A DNA stretch of 64,000 bases from assembly GCF_018128905.1 (NCBI RefSeq), contig NZ_CP063808.1, forward strand, positions 5,022,001-5,086,000, in the 5' to 3' direction. Position 1 is the stretch's first letter; every line of letters begins with the position of its first letter. This DNA is from Streptomyces sp. A2-16. Lineage in GTDB: Bacteria; Actinomycetota; Actinomycetes; Streptomycetales; Streptomycetaceae. A program made the position numbers and the translations under genes. Of the stretch, positions 50,901-59,241 are shown piece by piece. The notes under the pieces were generated by a model. That model saw nothing but the letters and a program-made list of their open reading frames with translations. It searched no databases and was not told the DNA's origin.

Positions 50901-51287
50901 ATGGCGCCCTTCATCCCTGTGTCGGCGGGGCTCTCGGGTTGGTCCTTCGTGAAGGCGTGGACCAACTTCCGCCTCCTTACCCGGGGGCAGTGGATCGAGG
51001 CGGAGATCGTCTACGTCCGGGAGGACACAGACGGCGACGGCGACCCCTGTTTCTATCCCGAGGTCGCCTACACCCCTCCGAACAGCGATGAGGTCAGGGT
51101 CGAATCCAAGGTCGGCCGGCTGTATCCGATCGACTACCCAACACGGATACGTGTCCGGTACGACCCCGCCAAGCCCCGACGTGCCCGTCTGCAGGGCTAC
51201 GGCGAACCTGGCCTGTTCACATGCCTGGTGGGCGGGGTCGGAGGGGCCTTCCTCGCTGTGGGGCTGTTCATGGACCTCTTCACCTGA
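50901..51287 (+). CDS. DUF3592-like small membrane protein
   Basis: About 128 residues: a hydrophobic start, then a beta domain with LTRGQWIEAEIVYVREDTDG, FYPEVAYTPPNSDEVRVES and IRVRYDPAKPRRARLQGYG, and a final helix GGVGGAFLAVGLFMDLF. This is the DUF3592 layout (two membrane ends around a soluble domain). ATG 50901 is chosen; TTG 50886 is an alternative. Function unknown. Confidence 0.75.
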   Translation: MAPFIPVSAGLSGWSFVKAWTNFRLLTRGQWIEAEIVYVREDTDGDGDPCFYPEVAYTPPNSDEVRVESKVGRLYPIDYPTRIRVRYDPAKPRRARLQGYGEPGLFTCLVGGVGGAFLAVGLFMDLFT

Positions 51288-51393
51288 CGATCTTCCGCAC
51301 CACCTGGCCGCCGACACGGGCGTAGGAACAGGTTCTCGATCAGGCTGACGTCGCCTCCTTGGTCGTGTTGGCCTGACACTGTGACGACAGCTC

Positions 51394-52086
51394 CTAGCAG
51401 TAGCCGTCCACCCGGGCACCGGCTGGAGTGAGGTTGGGCCAGGGCTGTCCTGCTCTGTCGGAGGCAGCGGACCGTAGGAGGTCAAGAATCGTGCACCCCG
51501 GGTAGCCCCGAAAACTCGCGTAGGCGCCCCGGTAGTAGCAGCTCCAGTAGCTCACGACCCGCCGTTGAGTACGCGCGAAGAAAGCAGGGTTGTCCACAAG
51601 GAACTGCCCGTAAGCGAGGTTGCCACAGGTGCCGGGCGTGGCGAGATCACGGAGCTCGTCGCAGATGACGACCAGGATCTCCAAGACGTACTCGCCAACC
51701 AGCTGTACGACGAAGGGGACGACCCATGGGTCCGTGGAACCAACCACCTTCTCCAGGTGGCGCTGCCTGACCATGCCGTCGCAGTGCCTTGAGTACAGGC
51801 AGTGCAGAAGCTGTTGTTGGCGCGACGAAAGCGACGCCGCCCTGTCAGCAGGCGGCTCGTCGTTGTAGAGGCGCCCCGGGATCGAAACCCGCTGGCCCTC
51901 GACAGCGACCGAGAACGAGGCATGCGACTGAATCGGAGAATCAGGCATCACCGCCAGGACTGCCTCGGCATCCCTCGCAAGCTCGGCTGGGAACGCCGTG
52001 ATCAACGGATTGCTGCGGTCGGAAAGCGGCTGCACTAACCGAGCATAGGCGGATGCCTCGGCCAGGTAGCCGGCATTCGCGGACAC
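51394..52086 (-). CDS. Conserved hypothetical protein
   Basis: About 230 residues from GTG 52086. Strongly helical, aromatic, with LPD-free blocks AGYLAEASAYARLVQPLSDR, RQQQLLHCLYSRHCDGMVRQ, VGSTDPWVVPFVVQLVGEYV, and FFARTQRRVVSYWSCYYRGA. Codon bias is that of a real gene; the ORF upstream of 52086 is an antisense extension and was not used. No known family, no signal peptide. Confidence 0.65.
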   Translation of the reverse strand: MSANAGYLAEASAYARLVQPLSDRSNPLITAFPAELARDAEAVLAVMPDSPIQSHASFSVAVEGQRVSIPGRLYNDEPPADRAASLSSRQQQLLHCLYSRHCDGMVRQRHLEKVVGSTDPWVVPFVVQLVGEYVLEILVVICDELRDLATPGTCGNLAYGQFLVDNPAFFARTQRRVVSYWSCYYRGAYASFRGYPGCTILDLLRSAASDRAGQPWPNLTPAGARVDGYC

Positions 52087-52360
52087 CCGGTCATGCGCGC
52101 ACCAGCCGCCTCCCAGCGGTCGGCTCCGCAGGCCCCGAGAGAGCCGTGCGGTGTCTTTGTGGAACCCGGACACACGGACTCTGTCAAAAACCGTTTGACG
52201 GGCGAGAGTCGATCGCTGTTGGATCTCGGGAGGCCGTGCAAGAAACGAGGAGGTGGTACCCGTGAACTCAGTATCGACATGGGTGCTCCCCTCCGGGGTC
52301 GCGGTCGGGCGATAGGTCGTCCGGGAGCGCCGTTCCAGCGCACTCCCGAAAGGCACGACC

Positions 52361-53101
52361 ATGCACTTCACTTCCGAACGGCGCCTCGACGACGGCGTCC
52401 TCGAGCGCGAGTTCGCCCTCGGAGAGATTCCCGGCATCCTGTGGACGCCCGAAGCGGCATCCGCTTCCGCGGCAGTGCCACTGATCCTGCTCGGCCACCC
52501 CGGCCTCGGGCTGCACAAGATGTACCCCCGACTGGTGGCCCGGGCCCGGCACTCCGCGGCGGAGGGGTTCGCCACGGCCACCATCGAGCTCCCTGGAAGC
52601 GGGAACAGGCCCGGTTGGCCTGCCCTCGACCAGGCCCGTGCCGACCTTCGCCGGGCGATGCAGGCCGGCGAGCCGGTCAGCGACGAAATCATCGACGCCC
52701 TTGTCCTCCCGCTCGTCGACAGGGCGACCCCGGAATGGCAGGCCGCACTGGACGACCTCCTCGCACTGCCCGAGATCGGCGGCCCGGTCGGGTACTCGGG
52801 AGGAGTGATCTCCATCGGCATCCGCCTTGCGGTCGTCGAGCCGCGCATCGTGGCCGCCGGTCTCTTCGCGGGGAGCTTCGTGCCCCGTGCCATGTTCGAG
52901 GAAGCCCGCCAGGTCACCATTCCGCTGCATGTGCTGCTGCAGTGGGACGACGAAGGCAACGACCGGCAGGCGGCCCTGGACCTGTTCGACGCCTTCGGTT
53001 CCAAGGAGAAGTCCCTGCACGCCAACATGGGCGGGCACACCGGCGTCCCGCAATACGCGGGAGATGCCGCGGCCCAGTTCTTCGCACGGCACCTGAAGTG
53101 A
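52361..53101 (+). CDS. Alpha/beta hydrolase
   Basis: A 246-residue hydrolase with PLILLGHPGLGLHKMYPRLV (oxyanion loop), ATATIELPGSGNRPGWPA, nucleophile elbow GYSGGVIS (about residue 145), LLQWDDEGNDRQAAL carrying the acid and a C-terminal GGHTGVPQYAG with the His. Similar to dienelactone-hydrolase-like or prolyl-oligopeptidase-like small hydrolases; substrate unknown. An inverted repeat GTCAAA-AACCG-TTTGAC lies at 52183-52199 upstream. A terminator follows at 53200. Confidence 0.85.
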   Translation: MHFTSERRLDDGVLEREFALGEIPGILWTPEAASASAAVPLILLGHPGLGLHKMYPRLVARARHSAAEGFATATIELPGSGNRPGWPALDQARADLRRAMQAGEPVSDEIIDALVLPLVDRATPEWQAALDDLLALPEIGGPVGYSGGVISIGIRLAVVEPRIVAAGLFAGSFVPRAMFEEARQVTIPLHVLLQWDDEGNDRQAALDLFDAFGSKEKSLHANMGGHTGVPQYAGDAAAQFFARHLK

Positions 53102-53199
53102 GGGCGAGCCGTTGGACCGGCGGCAGCAGACGGTAGCTGACGTCGGCGGTATGCCGCTGATCGAGGTCAGACGTCAGCCCGCCGTGGCCGTATAGCCGT

Positions 53200-53229
53200 G
53201 GGCCCCTGCTGAACTCTCAGCAGGGGCCC
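53200..53229 (+). terminator. Terminator hairpin after the alpha/beta hydrolase
   Basis: GGGCCCCTGCTGA pairs perfectly with TCAGCAGGGGCCC around the loop ACTC (53213-53216), 98 bases after the stop. The 53230-53570 segment upstream of the next gene has no supportable gene. Confidence 0.7.
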
Positions 53230-53571
53230 GTGCCGCCTGGTGACCCTGGACAGCATCGCCAAGGTCTACTGGTTCCCGATCTCACCAGGATCGTCCTGCG
53301 CCCGCCCGTAGCTCCGGGCGGTGCAGTGCCGCTGCAGCCCTATGTCAACGAGCACGGCCGCCTCGTCGAAGACCTCGGGGCCACGCAGCCGGAACACGCC
53401 TCGGTTCATCCGTGCTCTCCGACTGCGACTCCCCCGCCGCTCTGGGCAACAGGCCGGCGCGTCAGACCGATGAGTTTTCCTGTTGCCGGAAGTCTGTCTT
53501 GTGACATGCCCGACCGTCGGCGGATCAGGACGTGGCGGGACCCGGTGTCACAAGGAGAGACGGAGTCCAGG

Positions 53572-54153
53572 ATGAACAATCCGATTCGGCTGTACATGTC
53601 GATGTCGCTCGACGGCTACATCGCCGGCCCGGACGATCGGCCAGGGCAGGAACTCGGACGAAACGGCGGACGGCTGTTCAACTGGCTCGACGACCGGGAA
53701 TCCGACGGTCCCAGCGGAGCTGTCTACCGCGAAGCGCTGGCGACCGGCGCGCTGATCTCCGGTCGACGCACCTTCGAACTCGCCGGACGCTGGCAGGGCG
53801 ACCATCACGACGGCGTGCCGATCCTCGTCCTCACCCACCAACCGGATGAGGACGCGCCACCCGGTCACGCGCGATTCGTCACCGACGTCGAGGACTGCGC
53901 CCGTCAGGCTCGCGCCGCCGCCGGGGACCGGCCGGTGATGGTCCACGGAGCGGGTGCGGCCCAAGCGCTTCTCCGGGCAGGGCAGTTGGACGAGATGGAG
54001 ATCCACCTGGTGCAGGTCCTCCTCGGTGGCGGTCGACGGCTCTTCGACCACATCGGCGACGATCACATCGAACTCGACCTCGTCCGACGGCTCGAGGACC
54101 GCGATGTCACGCACCTGCGCTACCGCGTGCGCCGACCGGGGGAAGCCGCATGA
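53572..54153 (+). CDS. Dihydrofolate-reductase-family protein (RibD C-terminal-like)
   Basis: A 193-residue protein with RLYMSMSLDGYIAGPDDRPG (the DGYIAG nucleotide-binding start), LISGRRTFELAGRW, VTDVEDCARQARAAAGDRPV and IHLVQVLLGGGRRLF. Such proteins are NADPH-dependent reductases of unknown physiological substrate. ATG 53572 has GGAGAGACGGAGT upstream. The VOC gene follows by a 4-base overlap (ATGA), so they work in one operon. Confidence 0.88.
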   Translation: MNNPIRLYMSMSLDGYIAGPDDRPGQELGRNGGRLFNWLDDRESDGPSGAVYREALATGALISGRRTFELAGRWQGDHHDGVPILVLTHQPDEDAPPGHARFVTDVEDCARQARAAAGDRPVMVHGAGAAQALLRAGQLDEMEIHLVQVLLGGGRRLFDHIGDDHIELDLVRRLEDRDVTHLRYRVRRPGEAA

Positions 54154-54563
54154 AGACGCTTTTCGTCTCCTACCGCGTCACCGACTTGGACCGTTCGCTC
54201 CGTTTCTACACCGCCCTGGGCTACGGCGAGTTGGGCCGGGTCGAGCCCGGCGACGGGAGTCGCCTCGTGATCCTCAAGTTCCCCGGCGAACCGGCGGCTT
54301 CGCTCGAACTCGTCCACCGTCCCGCCGACGGACGCGTCGACGTGGGCAGCGGCTTCGACCACCTCGCGATCCAGGTGGACGCGCTGACCGACACCCTCAC
54401 GACGCTGGCCGAAGCCGGCTTGGATCCGGGGCCGGTCCAGTATCCGGGCGGACCCCACGGCCCCAAGACGTCATGGCTGACGGACCCGGACGGCTACCGG
54501 ATCGAGCTGGTCGAGTGGCCGTCCGGACATCCCGACGGCATCACCGCAGCGGACTTCTCCTGA
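54150..54563 (+). CDS. VOC-family glyoxalase-like protein
   Basis: A 137-residue VOC-fold protein: VSYRVTDLDRSLRFYTALGY, LEIKF-like strand LVILKFPGEPAASLELVHRP, then second-module FDHLAIQVDALTDTLTTLAE and DPDGYRIELVEWPSG with the metal Glu. It has no N-terminal His in the first strand, so it differs from glyoxalase I. Its ATG overlaps the stop of the DHFR-like gene, pointing to a joint reduction/rearrangement role. Substrate unknown. Confidence 0.9.
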   Translation: MKTLFVSYRVTDLDRSLRFYTALGYGELGRVEPGDGSRLVILKFPGEPAASLELVHRPADGRVDVGSGFDHLAIQVDALTDTLTTLAEAGLDPGPVQYPGGPHGPKTSWLTDPDGYRIELVEWPSGHPDGITAADFS

Positions 54564-54685
54564 CATCGTCGCGTCGCGTCGAAGGAGTGGCGACGCTCCC
54601 CCTCGGCCCTGCCCTCCGTTCAGGCAGTCGTAGAAGTCACCACGGAAAGCCGGCTGAGTCGACGCACGGCGGTAGCGTGATCGGC

Positions 54686-55501
54686 ATGACGGCCGAGGGC
54701 GAGACCGCTGAGGGCGAAGTTCTGGTCGGTGGCATGGCGAACGCGGGCGCGGTCTTCCGCCACGGTGCTCTGGTGGAACGCCCGGCGCCGCGCACCGCGC
54801 ACGCCCTCCATGCCCATCTTCGCGCGCTCCACAAGCAAGGCTTCACAGCAGCTCCGACGCCGATCCGCCTCACCGCGGACGGCCGCGAACAGCTGACCTT
54901 CATCTCCGGTGAAGTCGCTCTACCACCGTTTCCGCGCTGGGTGATGACCGAGACCGCGTTGGGATCGGTGGGCAGCCTGTTGAGGCGCCTGCACGACGCC
55001 AGTGCGGCCATCGCGGTTGACGTTTCTGCTGAGTGGCCGCGCTCGCTGGCCGACCCGGCGGGAGGAACGATGCTGTGCCACAACGACGTGTGCCCGGAGA
55101 ACGTCGTCTTCCGCGACGGCCATGCCGCAGCCCTGATCGATTTCGACCTGGCGGCCCCTGGCCGAGCAGTCTGGGACGTTGCCATGACCGCCCGCTACTG
55201 GGTTCCCATGCTCGATCCCACATCCGCGGCAGTTCTCTATCCCGCGGGGCTGGATGCCCCGGCACGACTGCGGATCCTCGCCGACGGCTACGGCCTCTCC
55301 TCACAGGAGCGCGCCGAACTGCCCGGCGTCATCGAACAGGCCACCGCATCCTGCCGGGCCTTCGTGGCGGGCCGCGTGGCCGACGGTGACCCCGCCTACC
55401 TCCAAGCGCTGTCCGAGAGTGGTGGTTGGCAGCGTTGGGACCGCCTCCAGGAGTGGCTGGTGACTCACCACGAGCTGTTCAGGGCCGCCCTTTTGCGATG
55501 A
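54686..55501 (+). CDS. Aminoglycoside phosphotransferase-like kinase
   Basis: A 271-residue APH-fold kinase. The active site HNDVCPENVVFRDGHAAALI (HxDxxxxN) with the Mg-binding IDFDLAAPGRAVWDVA is clear. The N-lobe is short (AHALHAHLRALHKQGFTAAP). It may phosphorylate an aminoglycoside, a sugar or a metabolite; resistance cannot be assumed. ATG 54686 is used; GTG 54677 is possible. A gap of 122 bases separates it from the VOC gene. Confidence 0.85.
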   Translation: MTAEGETAEGEVLVGGMANAGAVFRHGALVERPAPRTAHALHAHLRALHKQGFTAAPTPIRLTADGREQLTFISGEVALPPFPRWVMTETALGSVGSLLRRLHDASAAIAVDVSAEWPRSLADPAGGTMLCHNDVCPENVVFRDGHAAALIDFDLAAPGRAVWDVAMTARYWVPMLDPTSAAVLYPAGLDAPARLRILADGYGLSSQERAELPGVIEQATASCRAFVAGRVADGDPAYLQALSESGGWQRWDRLQEWLVTHHELFRAALLR

Positions 55502-55696
55502 CTGGCCCAGAGGTCAGGGACGAGCGTCGGTCGGCCAAAGTCATCGCCCGCCGCGGCGCGGTCGAGCAGCGCGTGTGCCACGCAACTTGACGTACAGGTG
55601 GCGAGGTCGAGGCCGGGGGGGTGCGGGCAAGGGGCCCGGTTCGCCTTGTCAGACGGCCGGACGGCAGGACGGCCCGAAGTGCCGGGTTGACGACCT

Positions 55697-55729
55697 GAGT
55701 TAACGTCGATAACTTATCGCACTTAACTC
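55697..55729. promoter_or_regulatory. Nested palindrome upstream of the PaaI/TetR operon
   Basis: GAGTTAA (55697-55703) pairs with TTAACTC (55723-55729), and inside it CGATAA (55707-55712) pairs with TTATCG (55714-55719). It lies 16 bases before the thioesterase start, and its AT content stands out from the neighbourhood. Probably the operator of the TetR gene downstream. Confidence 0.55.
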
Positions 55730-55744
55730 AGATGGGAGCAGCCC

Positions 55745-56149
55745 GTGCCCGCACTCGCAGCCGAAGACGTCTACGCGCTCGCGCCGTACGCCAAGACCCT
55801 CGGAGTCGTGTTCGACGAGATGACGGCGGCCGGCGTTCGAGCCACGCTGGCGCACGATCTCTCGCTCTCCACGGTGGGCGGTGGCCTCCATGGGGGCGCG
55901 TTGATGGGACTGGCCGATGTGAGCGGTGCCGTGTGTGCCGCCCTCAACGGTCCGGCGGGTGCCGCACCGGCCACGGTGGAGTCGACCACGCACTTCCTTC
56001 GGCCGGCACACACCGACGTCGTCGCGACAGCTCGCCCTCTTCGCGTGGGGCGCAACACGGTCATCGAGGTCGACGTGCACGACGCCCAGGGCGAACTGTG
56101 CGCCCGAGTGACACAGGTGGTCACCGCCGTCAAGCCGAAGACATCTTGA
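55745..56149 (+). CDS. PaaI-family hotdog thioesterase
   Basis: A 134-residue hotdog-fold protein with VGGGLHGGALMGLADVSGAV (the H-G-G-x-x-x-x-L-A-D active-site helix start), TVESTTHFLRPAH and VTARPL-type VVATARPLRVGRNTVIEVDV. It would hydrolyse acyl-CoA thioesters. GTG 55745 has GGGAGC upstream. The TetR gene follows 28 bases later and an operator-like palindrome precedes it. Confidence 0.9.
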   Translation: MPALAAEDVYALAPYAKTLGVVFDEMTAAGVRATLAHDLSLSTVGGGLHGGALMGLADVSGAVCAALNGPAGAAPATVESTTHFLRPAHTDVVATARPLRVGRNTVIEVDVHDAQGELCARVTQVVTAVKPKTS

Positions 56150-56177
56150 TGTCACCTTCTCTCGAAGGTCCCTTCCT

Positions 56178-56822
56178 GTGACCGGGTCCCGCGTTCGCGC
56201 TGCCAAGGGTCAGGGCGGGCTGCTCCGCGAGCAGCTTCTCGACATCGCCGATCAGCTGCTCGAAGACGGTGGTACCGACGCTCTGACAATCCGCGCGGTG
56301 GCCACAAGCGCGGGGGTCACTCCGCCGGCCGTGTACCTCCACTTCGCGTCGAAGAGGGAGCTGGTCCACGCCACGTGCCTGCGGGTGTGGAGTTCCCTGT
56401 TCATCGAGTTGGAAGCCGTGTCCAAGGGGATCCAGGATCCGGTGACGGCTCTCTACGAAACCTGCGTCGCCTACATCGCCTTCGGGCTTCGCCATCCCTC
56501 CCAGTACCGATTGGTGATGGATGGCGGGGCCACCGAGGCCAGTCGCCGGAACGAGGACGCGTGTTTCCGCTATTTCCGGGACAAGGTCGCGGCCTGTGTC
56601 GACGCCGGAGTGTCGGTGGAGAGCATCACCGAAACCGCCAGACTGCTGTGCTCCGGTGTTCACGGCGCGGTCAGTCTTCTGATCCATCAGGAGACTGACG
56701 TATGGCCTCCGGACACGGCTCGCTATGCCGACAGGGCGGCGTCATCAGCTGTGCACGGTGCTCTTCTCACCGCATCCCACCCATCCCGGCCGTCGATGTC
56801 CACCGTGATCCGGCCGGGCTGA
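56178..56822 (+). CDS. TetR-family transcriptional regulator
   Basis: A 214-residue regulator with TetR HTH (LLDIADQLLEDGGTDALTIR, AVATSAGVTPPAVYLHFASK). The ligand-binding domain has a helix YRLVMDGGATEASRRNED. It follows the PaaI gene closely in the same direction and probably regulates this operon through the palindrome at 55697. Ligand perhaps an acyl-CoA, inferred from the neighbour. Confidence 0.9.
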   Translation: MTGSRVRAAKGQGGLLREQLLDIADQLLEDGGTDALTIRAVATSAGVTPPAVYLHFASKRELVHATCLRVWSSLFIELEAVSKGIQDPVTALYETCVAYIAFGLRHPSQYRLVMDGGATEASRRNEDACFRYFRDKVAACVDAGVSVESITETARLLCSGVHGAVSLLIHQETDVWPPDTARYADRAASSAVHGALLTASHPSRPSMSTVIRPG

Positions 56823-56964
56823 GAAAGGTTCGACGACAGACCCTGGCGGACTCTGTCTGAGTCTGCAAAGCTCGCGGCCCCAACTCGGCAGATTCCCAGC
56901 GCACTTGGCAGCGCACACAGCACCGGAGCACGTCCCTCGAAGCGGTCAGCGCATCGACAGGCTG

Positions 56965-58449
56965 TCAGAACGGCACAGCGGGGCAGCTGGTCCCACGTGG
57001 CGGGACGGCCAGGTCGGTGAGATAGCTGTTCACGGAGTTCTCCATGCACGGGCCGCTGGTGACGCTGCCGTGGCCGTGACCCTCGTAGGTGAGGAGCACG
57101 CCGCTGCGGCCGAGCTGCCGGGCCACCGAGACCGCCCACGGGTAGCCGGTTGCGGGGTCGTGCAGCGCGTTGGACACCAGGATCGGTGGGGCACCGTGTA
57201 CGTCAAGGCGGTGCTGGGGGTTGGCGGTCGGCGCGCCCAGACACGCCGCTGTCATGTGCAGCGGCAGCAGGTGAGGCAGGTCGGGCGCGGTCGTGTTCAT
57301 CATGGTGACGAGGGAGGCGTAGTCCCGGTAGTCGCGCACGGGCAGGTGCCAGTCGGAGCAGAAGACCGGGGTGGCCGTAGGAAGCGGCGCTACCGAGGTG
57401 GGCGACGCGGGCAGCGGCTTGCTCGCTTCCATCCCCGCGATCGCCGTTGCCAGGCCCGCGTAATCAGCCTGGTAGAACTTCCGGAAGGCGATCTTGTTGA
57501 CCAGGTCCGAGGACGACATCGAGGTGCCGGGCCTCGCCGGGTCCTCCAGCTCGCCGCGCCCGGCCCGGGCCAACAGGCCCTGCCAGACGGCGTGGACGTC
57601 GCGGCCGTGCAAAGCGCAGTCCGCGGCACGCCCGCACCACTTCACGAACTCCTGGAACGAATCCTGTGCTGTGGCCGCCTCGGCGTGAAGGAAGTCAAGG
57701 GTGGTCGGGACGCTGTGGTCAATGACGCTCTCCAACACCATCGCGCGCACGCGGCGCGGGTAGGTCTCGGCATACTGCGCGCCGAGCAGCGTGCCGTACG
57801 AGCTGCCGTGGAAGGTCAGTTTCCGCTCGCCGAGGGCAACCCGGAGAGCGTCCAGGTCCCGGACAGTCTGAGCAGTGTCAAGGTGGTCGAACACCGGCCC
57901 GGTACGGGCCCGGCAGTCGGCACGGAGCCGCTTGTTGTACGCCAGGGTGGCGTCGAAATCCGCCTGGCTCTTCAGAACCGGTGACGGCCGTTCAGCGAGC
58001 AGGGCAGTGGAGCAGGTCACCGGGTTGCCGGCGCCCACGCCGCGCGGGTCGAAGCTGACGATGTCGAACCTGCGGCGGACCTCTGGGCTGAATCGGCTGA
58101 CGTTGCCCACCACCATCTGCACACCCGAGTCGCCCGGCCCACCGGGGCCGAACACCATCGAGCCGACCCGTGCGCCGGGCTCGGTGGCCTTGCGACGGGC
58201 CACCGCCAGGTCGAGTGTCGGCCCGTTCGGGTGGGCCCAGTCGACCGGCACCGACAGAGTGGCGCACTCGGCTCCCGACTTCTCCGGGCCGTCACACGGT
58301 GCCCACCGCAGGACCCCTGTGGCGGACGGCGATGCGTGGACTGCGGGAGCGACGGCGAGGCCGGTGACGACAGCCATGGCGAGTCCCCCGGCCATGGCCG
58401 TGGCCCGGGCTGCGATCCGCCGCAGTGCGGATCCGTCCCCTAACTGCAT
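56965..58449 (-). CDS. Secreted S33-family exopeptidase (alpha/beta hydrolase, SlpD/tripeptidyl-aminopeptidase-like)
   Basis: A 494-residue exported protein with a signal peptide (AMAVVTGLAVAPAVHA), oxyanion motif VFGPGGPGDSGVQMV, FDIVSFDPRGVGAGNPV, nucleophile elbow GSSYGT (Ser217), acid in SNALHDPATGYPWA and His in EGHGHGSVTSG, with a C-terminal extension. This is the layout of Streptomyces tripeptidyl aminopeptidases. It cleaves N-terminal peptides from proteins outside the cell. The paired Cys in ADCR and CSDW probably form disulfides. It stands alone. Confidence 0.9.
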   Translation of the reverse strand: MQLGDGSALRRIAARATAMAGGLAMAVVTGLAVAPAVHASPSATGVLRWAPCDGPEKSGAECATLSVPVDWAHPNGPTLDLAVARRKATEPGARVGSMVFGPGGPGDSGVQMVVGNVSRFSPEVRRRFDIVSFDPRGVGAGNPVTCSTALLAERPSPVLKSQADFDATLAYNKRLRADCRARTGPVFDHLDTAQTVRDLDALRVALGERKLTFHGSSYGTLLGAQYAETYPRRVRAMVLESVIDHSVPTTLDFLHAEAATAQDSFQEFVKWCGRAADCALHGRDVHAVWQGLLARAGRGELEDPARPGTSMSSSDLVNKIAFRKFYQADYAGLATAIAGMEASKPLPASPTSVAPLPTATPVFCSDWHLPVRDYRDYASLVTMMNTTAPDLPHLLPLHMTAACLGAPTANPQHRLDVHGAPPILVSNALHDPATGYPWAVSVARQLGRSGVLLTYEGHGHGSVTSGPCMENSVNSYLTDLAVPPRGTSCPAVPF

Positions 58450-59241
58450 GAGTCCTCCTCGTGACGAGAGCGGTGGTGTCAGGCGTGCGGACCCGGCCGG
58501 GGCACTGTCGTCACGTTAGGCGCGCTGCCCCTCATGTGGCGCCCGCATCAGGGGCTTTTCCGGGTCGGCTCAGGGACCGGTCAGGGCAGCCGGAGCGCGG
58601 AGCGAAAGGGATCTGGGTCGAGTCAGGAGGAACTGCGTCGCTGCTTCTGTCGGCCCGTCAGCGATGTCAGGGGCGAGGCTCGGCATTCGGCCGGGAAGGA
58701 CCCTTCACAGAAGTCGGTGCGGTTGCCGCCCCCTAATCGCAGCCAGCGCCCAAGCAAGTCTCCGCACGGGGGCGCAAGTCCCCTCGCTATGCGCGCCGAC
58801 CTGTTCCCGCCCATTCACACTACCCACACCCCCTCTCCAGAACACCCCATGTTTCGCCTGGCGTTCCGGGGGTTGGATTGGACAATCGCCGCCGCAGGAC
58901 GCGAATTTGTGTCGCAGGGCTAGACACCGGCCACACCCGTACCTGTTAATCCATCCCATGTATCAGTGGAGTAAATCGATGGAGTCGAGGCCGTCATCGG
59001 CCGCGGAGGGAGTGGGACCGACTGCGGTACGGCTCCCGCGCCGAGCGGCGGCGGCCCACCGGGAACGCGCCCGTCCGTGAAACAGATCGTCGAGTTCCTG
59101 TCTTCCGTCTGCTCGACCCTTCGACCACTGTTCGACATCCCGAACACCTCAACGTACGGAAGTCGTTCCGCACCACCGAAAACCGGCCCGGTCAGCTCTG
59201 GCAGGGCCGACCGGAACCGCTCACTCAGGAATGAGGACTTC
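58450..59241. other. Intergenic region, about 790 bases
   Basis: Between the divergent S33 peptidase and GH62 genes. It must hold both promoters. A minus-strand frame at 58920-59744 is an antisense artefact. AT-rich sequence near 58945-58980 could be a promoter, but no specific element or RNA motif can be supported. Confidence 0.3.

Noticed and set aside
52087..53040. Upstream extension of the minus-strand hypothetical gene to 53040
   Set aside because: The extension is antisense to the alpha/beta hydrolase at 52361; the natural start is taken at 52086.
56905..57984. Plus-strand ORF of 359 codons
   Set aside because: Antisense to the S33 peptidase gene, which has a signal peptide and a complete catalytic triad.
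58620..58930. Possible riboswitch upstream of the GH62 gene
   Set aside because: Some short stems are possible, but no conserved riboswitch core could be recognised.
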